From Haloimpatiens massiliensis (GTDB lineage Bacteria > Bacillota > Clostridia > Clostridiales > Clostridiaceae), in contig NZ_LT854639.1 in assembly GCF_900184255.1 (NCBI RefSeq), positions 88,043 through 152,042 of the forward strand: a stretch of 64,000 bases of DNA, read 5' to 3'. Made by a program: the position numbers and the translations under genes. The notes below the pieces were generated by a model. That model ran no database searches and was not told the DNA's origin. It worked only from the letters and a program-made list of their open reading frames with translations. Position 1 is the stretch's first letter. Every line of letters starts with the position of its first letter. Below, piece after piece: positions 58,561-64,000 of this stretch.

Positions 58561-58627
58561 AGTATAATAAAAAAAAATATAAAAGTAAACGAAAACTATT
58601 TACTTGCTTTAAAATGAATGATACAAT
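58561..58627. promoter_or_regulatory. Divergent promoters, cassette 3
   Basis: Regulator promoter (minus): TTTACT at 58584-58589, 17-bp spacer, TATACT at 58561-58566. Peptide promoter (plus): TTTACT at 58599-58604, 17-bp spacer, TACAAT at 58622-58627. Box sequence and spacing equal those of cassettes 1 and 2. Confidence 0.78.
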
Positions 58628-58694
58628 ATATGTGAAATACAAACTATTTACTTTAATAGTTATATTTTACTATTAAAATATAAGGGGGATTATT

Positions 58695-58871
58695 ATGAAA
58701 AAAGTAATGAAAACCATGGTATTAGCACTATGTACAATAGCTATTTTAAATAATGGGACAAGGATAGTTAAAGCAAAGACTATATGTACTGAATCTAAAA
58801 ACTTAACATCCATTAACAGTGAGATAAAAGGTATGAATAGTTGTATTGATCCAGACTCAAAAGGAAAATAG
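58695..58871 (+). CDS. Exported pro-peptide 3 (candidate signalling peptide)
   Basis: 58 residues: MKKVMKTMVLALCTIAIL signal region, NNGTRIVKAKTICT around the likely cleavage area, and the C-terminal GMNSCIDPDSKGK. It carries a cysteine before IDPDS, unlike peptides 1 and 2. GGGGGA ribosome site. Divergent from regulator 3. Confidence 0.85.
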   Translation: MKKVMKTMVLALCTIAILNNGTRIVKAKTICTESKNLTSINSEIKGMNSCIDPDSKGK

Positions 58872-59005
58872 AAAAAGTAAATTTAATATTTTTACATTTA
58901 TAAGTTGAATGATAAGATGCATATATTATTAAATTTATTAATCAGCTTATGATAGTAATGTTTATGGTATGGTGATTTAAATAATTTATCTAATAATTAA
59001 TAAAG

Positions 59006-59050
59006 ATTAATGTGTAAGGATTTTAATATTCTACACATTAATTTTTTTTT
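59006..59050 (+). terminator. Terminator of pro-peptide gene 3
   Basis: ATTAATGTGTA pairs with TACACATTAAT around a 15-nt loop, followed by a run of T residues. Confidence 0.82.
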
Positions 59051-59217
59051 TGATAATTTTAGAGTAATGCTATTTTATGGACTTGGATGTTACAGATAAT
59101 AAGCCTATTTTATATTAATTTATTTATATACAATTGTTTCCCATTTATTTTTAGAAAAGTTTAGGTTTTCTGTAGATATATATTATTGGGAATATGTTCT
59201 AATAAAGGATTGAAATG

Positions 59218-59570
59218 TTTACTTGCTAAAGGTAAAATGATACAATATATGCAAAATCAATATATTTACTTTTATAATAATATTTACCTAGAAGTAACTA
59301 TAAGAATATATTGTTATAGAAAACATAGCATAATTAAAAATCAATTAGAAAGTAATAGTAGATTTATGATAAGTGAGATGAAAAAATGTAAAGTAAACAA
59401 TATTATGTAGGCATAAGAAATTTACTAAGCAATAGGGTGAGAAGGTGTATGATATATTAAATATTTACATAAAAAAATATACTTGAACCGGATGAATCAA
59501 GTCTATACTTGAAAAAGGTACACTATAATAGTCAACTAAAACGCACTAATAAAGAGGGGGATAAAACAAT
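59218..59570 (+). pseudogene. Fourth cassette remnant: peptide promoter without receptor
   Basis: TTTACT (59218-59223), 17-bp spacer and TACAAT (59241-59246) followed by ATATATG, then TTTACTTT, repeat the pattern of the three peptide promoters. After it no signal-peptide frame with IDPDS is visible, only a broken AT-rich stretch, and the following GAGAAGGTGTATGATATAT resembles DNA downstream of pro-peptide 2. There is no regulator gene to the left. It now sits in front of the MFS gene. Confidence 0.65.
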
Positions 59571-60908
59571 ATGAACGTAAGCATTTTAAAACAAAAAAAT
59601 TTCTTACTTCTAATGCAGGGAAAATTAGTATCTCTTATAGGCAGCCAAATGCAGAATTTCGCACTTTCTTTATATGTTTTAAAGATAACAGGATCTGCTA
59701 CTAAATTTGCATCAGTTTTAGCTTTGACCCTAGTACCACAGGTAATTTTGGGACCTATAGCTGGAGTTTTTGCAGATTGGTTTGAAAGGAAAAAAATAAT
59801 AGTATATTTGGATATGCTAAATGGAATTATGATTGGTATATATGCTGTTATTTATAAAGTTAATGGGGGATTAACTTTAACACATATATATTTTTTAGTT
59901 ATTGCCATGTCAATAATATCATTACTATTTAACCCAGCCATAAGTACAGTCATACCAACTATTGTAAAAAAAGAAGAATTAGTAGATGCCAATGGAATTA
60001 ATTCTTTTATTATGAATTTAGGTAATCTAGTAGCACCTGCCATAGCAGGATTCTTATTTGGAGTTTATGGATTGTTTATTATATTAGTAATAAACTCTAT
60101 AAGTTTTGCTTTATCATCTATAAGCGAGATGTTCATAAATATACCTAAAACAAACAAAAAGCCTGAAAAAATTAATTTAAAATCTTTTTATGTTGATTTC
60201 TCAGAGGGAATTAAGTTTATAAAGAAAAAGAAGATAATGATTAGTGTAATAACTATAGGAGTAATACTTAATTTTGCCTATTCACCTGTATTTTCTGTAG
60301 GATTAACTTATATATCGAAGCAAGTATTAAAAGTAACTGATTATCAATATGGTATTTTAGAAGCTATATTAGTAATTCCTATGATAATTGCTCCATTTTT
60401 TTGTAGTATTATTTGTAAAAAGATGAAATATGGTAAAATTTTATTCTTAGATATTTTAATTCAATCGGCTTTAGTGGGTATTATGGCAATAGTACCATCT
60501 GCATTTTATTTAAATTTATTTAGCACTAATTTTATACCATATATAAGTTTAATATCAATTACTTTTGTAATTACATTAATAACAACTATTGGAAATATGG
60601 CATTGAATATTATGTTTCAAGAAGTAGTGCCCTTATCAATGATGGGGAGAGTAAGTGCTGTATTGGGTGCAGGATGTATGGCAGCTGTACCACTAGGGCA
60701 AATGGTATATGGAATTTTATTTGATAAAATTCAGCCTTGGATTTGTGTAGCTATAACTGCCATAATATTATTTGCTACTACTTTAATTTCTAGAAAAACT
60801 TTATTGAGTTCTGATAAAGAAGAGATTGGCCATGAATATCATGTAGATAATGAAGAATTAATAGTATCTTCACCAGAAGTGGCCAATGCTGTTTCTCAGG
60901 AGGATTAA
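59571..60908 (+). CDS. MFS efflux transporter (macrolide/enterobactin-exporter type)
   Basis: 445 residues with about 12 membrane spans. The start FLLLMQGKLVSLIGSQMQNFALSLYVLKITGSATKFA and the loop GVFADWFERKKIIVYLDMLNG (motif A-like) are typical of MFS_3/MefA-like exporters. Substrate unknown. GAGGGGG precedes the ATG. The remnant peptide promoter 325 bp upstream could bring it under peptide control, which is inference. It ends in a hairpin derived from a family-B repeat. Confidence 0.9.
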   Translation: MNVSILKQKNFLLLMQGKLVSLIGSQMQNFALSLYVLKITGSATKFASVLALTLVPQVILGPIAGVFADWFERKKIIVYLDMLNGIMIGIYAVIYKVNGGLTLTHIYFLVIAMSIISLLFNPAISTVIPTIVKKEELVDANGINSFIMNLGNLVAPAIAGFLFGVYGLFIILVINSISFALSSISEMFINIPKTNKKPEKINLKSFYVDFSEGIKFIKKKKIMISVITIGVILNFAYSPVFSVGLTYISKQVLKVTDYQYGILEAILVIPMIIAPFFCSIICKKMKYGKILFLDILIQSALVGIMAIVPSAFYLNLFSTNFIPYISLISITFVITLITTIGNMALNIMFQEVVPLSMMGRVSAVLGAGCMAAVPLGQMVYGILFDKIQPWICVAITAIILFATTLISRKTLLSSDKEEIGHEYHVDNEELIVSSPEVANAVSQED

Positions 60909-60948
60909 TTTCATAATTCCACCACATTGTACCTTTTGTGGTGGAATA
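60909..60948. repeat. Partial family-B element / terminator of the MFS gene
   Basis: TTCCACCAC pairs with GTGGTGGAA. The reverse complement (CCACAAAAGGTACAATG, then GTGGAATTATGAAA) matches the arm of the family-B copy at 44983-45082. Confidence 0.65.
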
Positions 60949-61003
60949 AATATATTATAGTATTTATTTTTAGTGCGACACCTTTTTATATTGAAATATC
61001 TTG

Positions 61004-61222
61004 CTATTTTAATACATATGCAGCTAGTACACTTTGAAGTTCATATATATTTAAACTTTTATTAAATTGTTTTTCTATTGGCATTTGAGTTCCTGAAATC
61101 CATATTTTTAGTTCAGCGTCTAAATCCAAGTGACCTGCAGTTTCTATGCTGAAGTGAGTTATTGCTTTATATGGAATTGAGTGTTTCTCCTTGATAATAA
61201 AAAATGTAGTATTACTTTAATA
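61004..61222 (-). pseudogene. 5'-truncated bacterial PH-domain protein
   Basis: The minus strand encodes NTTFFIIKEKHSIPYKAI, then SIETAGHLDLDAELKIWISG and SLNIYELQSVLAAYVLK before TAG. This is the C-terminal half of a bPH (YvbH-like) domain; an in-frame TAA cuts it off upstream and no start with ribosome site is present. Confidence 0.75.
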
Positions 61223-61365
61223 GTATACCATGATTTTATTGACTTGGATTTTTATTAAGTTTTTTTAGTTTGTATTAGATTTATATAATAATTTAATCGA
61301 AAACTTTTTTAAAGTGAGCAATTAAAGTCAGTAAGTAGATAGAGATAATACGTAGTAAATACGTA

Positions 61366-62769
61366 TTATGAAATTTTATTAACTACCTCATTAACTCCGC
61401 TATTTTTTAAATGTTTTTTATAGAAAAATGTAAAACAAATTATAGTGGAAAGAGAAGCTAATATATCCGCTACGGGTTCTGCCAACAATACTGCCTTAAG
61501 TTTATCGTCAAAAAATGCAGGAAATATAAAGATAAAAGGTATAAGTAGTATTATTTTTCTAAGTAAGGCTAACACAACAGATATTTTGGCTTGACCTAGA
61601 GCAAGAAATGTCTGTTGACATGCAATTTGTGCTCCAAATATAATAATTCCACCAAAGAATATTCTCATACTCCAAGATGTAAATGCTACTAATTCAGGGT
61701 TACTACTAAAAATTCTTACAAGATATTTTGGGCACAACATGATGATAAACCACGCAATTGTTGTATAGCTTAAGCAACTTGTAATAAGCAATTTAAAAGT
61801 TTTTTTCACTCTTTCTATATTTTTTGCTCCGTAATTATAGCTGATAATTGGTTGAGCTGCTTGGGTTAATCCCGTCAGTGGTAAGAAAGTTATTTGCATA
61901 AGGCTGCTCATTATAGTCATAGCGCTTACTGCCAAATCTTTACCATAAAGTAAAAGCTGGTTATTTAGTGATATTAAAACTAAGCTTTCAGTAGATTGCA
62001 TTATAAATGGAGATACTCCAAGAGAAATTATTGACAATATTACTTTAAAATCTGGTATTAAATATTTTCTTCTTATTTTAAGTATGGTTTTTTTACTAAA
62101 TAAAAAGCGTAAAACCCATATTGCTGATACTGTTTGAGAAAGTATTGTAGCTAAAGCCGCACCTTTAACGCCCATATTAAAACCAAATATTAATATAGGA
62201 TCAAGGATTATATTAATAAGTGCTCCTATTAGTACAGTTACCATTCCAATTTTGGTAAAACCTTGAGTATTAATGAATGGATTCATGCCAAGTGCTATTT
62301 GCACAGCTATGGTTCCAATAAGATATATTCCTAAATAATCCTTAGCGAAATCTATAGTTACTTTACTAGCACCAAAAAGCCAAAGTAATGGTTCTTTAAA
62401 TATACTGAATATTATTGTTAAAATAATTCCTATTATTATAAGAGAAGAGAAGCTATTACTTAATATTTTTTCAGCGCTATCATCGTTCTTTTCACCCATC
62501 TTAATAGCTGCGATTGGTGCGCCGCCCATTCCTATCAATGCGCTAAATGAAGATATTATAATAATTATTGGAAAGGCGATACCTACACCTGCCATGGCAA
62601 TATGACCATTAGGAATTCTTCCAATAAATATTCTATCTACTATGTTATAAAGCACATTTACAATTTGAGCAATAATAGCTGGAAGAGCTAACTTAAAAAG
62701 AAGTTTTCCAACGGGAGCTTTACCCAAATCTGTGCCAATTCTATTATTAGTGTTTTTATTCACTATCAT
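61366..62769 (-). CDS. MATE family multidrug efflux transporter
   Basis: 467 residues with 12 predicted spans; the family features PAIIAQIVNVLYNIVDRIFIG near the start and TGLTQAAQPIISYNYGA in the middle are clear. Uses an ion gradient to export drugs or metabolites; the substrate is unknown. There is no ribosome site before the ATG at 62769, and the DNA immediately upstream belongs to the end of a TnpB element, which may have cut the gene off from its own promoter. Confidence 0.9.
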   Translation of the reverse strand: MIVNKNTNNRIGTDLGKAPVGKLLFKLALPAIIAQIVNVLYNIVDRIFIGRIPNGHIAMAGVGIAFPIIIIISSFSALIGMGGAPIAAIKMGEKNDDSAEKILSNSFSSLIIIGIILTIIFSIFKEPLLWLFGASKVTIDFAKDYLGIYLIGTIAVQIALGMNPFINTQGFTKIGMVTVLIGALINIILDPILIFGFNMGVKGAALATILSQTVSAIWVLRFLFSKKTILKIRRKYLIPDFKVILSIISLGVSPFIMQSTESLVLISLNNQLLLYGKDLAVSAMTIMSSLMQITFLPLTGLTQAAQPIISYNYGAKNIERVKKTFKLLITSCLSYTTIAWFIIMLCPKYLVRIFSSNPELVAFTSWSMRIFFGGIIIFGAQIACQQTFLALGQAKISVVLALLRKIILLIPFIFIFPAFFDDKLKAVLLAEPVADILASLSTIICFTFFYKKHLKNSGVNEVVNKIS

Positions 62770-62923
62770 CCACTGCTACTCAAAATATGGTCAAATGTAT
62801 CCATATTGAGATTCTTACTGCTTCAACGTACTCTGCCTTGCCTAAGCTACTACAGTTTGTATAGCACTCCACAGTCGTTAATTCCCCAAATAGCCTTGGG
62901 TACACATATAAGTGCTTGTTTAA
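62770..62923 (-). other. Right end of IS200/IS605-type element and probable omegaRNA 3' region
   Basis: Downstream of tnpB on the minus strand. The DNA reads ...CGTTGAAGCAGTAAGAATC and then a hairpin CTCAATATGG/CCATATTTTGAG (62779-62810), as at the right ends of such elements, where an omegaRNA overlaps the tnpB 3' end. A guide would begin in the flank, close to the MATE start codon. Exact ends are not certain. Confidence 0.55.
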
Positions 62924-64000
62924 TTAAGCTATCTTATATTCTTTAGCATTGGCTAAATTTATTGAAGCATTTAAATCTCTATCAATAGAAAGCCCACAAC
63001 TGCATTTGTAAACTCTATCAGATAGTTTTAAATCTTTCTTATATGCTCCACAACAGCTACACATTTTACTACTTGCATAAAATCTATCAACTATTCTTAT
63101 CTCAATGCCATTTTGTTTAGCTTTTGAAATAAGTTTAGTTCTAAATTCATAAAACTTTTGCCCAGCAATCTCTTTAGCTAAATGTCCATTCTTCATCATT
63201 CCACTTACATTTAAATCTTCGATAGTTATAAAACTTGGTTTTTGTTTTATTAACTCATTCACTGTTTTATTTATATAATCAGTTCTTATATTTGTAAGTC
63301 TTTGATGAAGTTTTTGTACCTTTACTATTTGTTTTTGGATATTTTGACGAGTAGCTTCTCCTTTCTCTTTTTTATTTCTTAATTTTAAACTTTCATATTT
63401 CCTTGAAAGTTTTCTTTGCTCACGTTTTAGTTTCTTCTCTGCTTTTTTAACTGTTTTAGTTTTGTTAACATTCTTTTTAGTTAAGCCATTATTACAAATT
63501 GCAAAATCTTTTAGTCCAAGGTCTACGCCTATTCCTTCTGAATAAGGTTTATTATCTACTTTAATAGCTTCTTCAACTAAAATTGAAACAAAATATCTAT
63601 CTGCTTTTTGGCTTACTGTACCACTTTTAACTATGGAGTTAACTGGAATGTATCCAAATTCTTTTAATCTAATCCAGCCTAAAGTTGGTACTTTAACTCT
63701 ATGTCTTTCAATAGTCCAATCTGATTTGTTATTCTTAGGAAAATAAGCTTTAACATCTTGATTTTTCTTTTTCTTAAATTTAGGAAAGCCGCTTTCCCCT
63801 TTAAAAAATTTCTTAAATGCTTTTTCTCCATTCATAATGGCTTGTTTAGTAGCTTTGGAAGACACTTCTTTAATCCAAGCTTTGTCAGGATGATTAGGAA
63901 TATATTTGTTATTAAGCCATTTAGAAAAATCCATACCACTAATAAATTTTTTCTCTTTTTCATAAACTTCTTTATTATGAGCAATATAAAAATTGTATAT
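62924..64000 (-). CDS. tnpB: TnpB-type RNA-guided nuclease of an IS200/IS605 element (partial)
   Basis: The frame is open to the window edge and reads IYNFYIAHNKEVYEKEKKFI before MDFSKWL, so the true start lies beyond 64000. The RuvC-like active site is complete: D in GVDLGLKDF, E in ITIEDLNVSG and D in SIDRDLNASINLA, with a zinc finger (MCSCCGAYKK, then YKCSCG). TnpB is an omegaRNA-guided DNA endonuclease that helps keep such elements. No tnpA gene is visible in the window. Confidence 0.92.
   Translation of the reverse strand: MYNFYIAHNKEVYEKEKKFISGMDFSKWLNNKYIPNHPDKAWIKEVSSKATKQAIMNGEKAFKKFFKGESGFPKFKKKKNQDVKAYFPKNNKSDWTIERHRVKVPTLGWIRLKEFGYIPVNSIVKSGTVSQKADRYFVSILVEEAIKVDNKPYSEGIGVDLGLKDFAICNNGLTKKNVNKTKTVKKAEKKLKREQRKLSRKYESLKLRNKKEKGEATRQNIQKQIVKVQKLHQRLTNIRTDYINKTVNELIKQKPSFITIEDLNVSGMMKNGHLAKEIAGQKFYEFRTKLISKAKQNGIEIRIVDRFYASSKMCSCCGAYKKDLKLSDRVYKCSCGLSIDRDLNASINLANAKEYKIA

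Noticed and set aside
59186..59410. 74-codon plus-strand frame in the fourth cassette
   Set aside because: It starts upstream of the -35 box of the remnant promoter, has no signal peptide and no IDPDS-like end.
1..64000. tRNA, rRNA or replication origin
   Set aside because: No cloverleaf-like or rRNA sequences were recognised in the parts read, and no cluster of DnaA boxes was seen.

Overview
This is an A+T-rich Firmicute chromosome segment, most like Clostridium botulinum group I / C. sporogenes. The supporting signs are a botulinolysin/tetanolysin-type cytolysin, clostridial type I-B CRISPR repeats, strong AGGAGG ribosome sites and very low G+C. The species call is inference; no rRNA or other marker gene is present.

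Layout. 0.2-11.3 kb is mostly housekeeping: an ABC transporter ATPase, a LevR-type sigma54 activator followed by the mannose-family PTS it probably controls (with a textbook -24/-12 promoter), mannose-6-phosphate isomerase, two tandem paralogous membrane proteins and a TraX-like protein. 11.5-18.4 kb is accessory: an orphan cas6, a Y-family DNA polymerase, a UV-damage endonuclease, a DUF3990/DUF3791 candidate toxin-antitoxin locus, a decayed S41 peptidase and a pentapeptide-repeat protein.

18.4-42.1 kb is a complete type I-B CRISPR-Cas region. Array 1 has 108 intact repeats, then a 3.15-kb three-gene transposon inserted inside the next repeat with a 6-bp target duplication, then 9 more repeats and a degenerate terminal repeat. 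The cas6-cas8b-cas7-cas5-cas3-cas4-cas1-cas2 operon follows, and then array 2 (51 repeats, with a two-base repeat variant). A block of four spacers occurs on both sides of the transposon.

42.4-47.9 kb carries dnaB and dnaD-like genes and a scrapyard of relics (fragments resembling cas1, dnaB and a DUF4179 gene, and a truncated DUF1703-family ATPase). 48-52.9 kb has a methyltransferase, a cytolysin gene broken by one in-frame TAA, and an ECF sigma/DUF4179 anti-sigma pair.

53.3-59.5 kb is the most interesting part: a tandemly triplicated cassette. Each copy has a HTH-TPR (RRNPP-type) regulator on the minus strand and, divergently, a 58-residue exported pro-peptide gene on the plus strand that is too short for ordinary gene calling. 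All six divergent promoters keep TTTACT -35 boxes and 17-bp spacers, and the three peptides share an invariant IDPDS near the C-terminus. A fourth promoter without receptor or recognisable peptide sits just before an MFS efflux gene. This looks like a family of paralogous peptide quorum-sensing systems. The window closes with a MATE transporter whose upstream region is occupied by the end of a TnpB (IS200/IS605-type) element that runs off the edge.

Several families of short palindromic repeats recur across the window and are listed separately.
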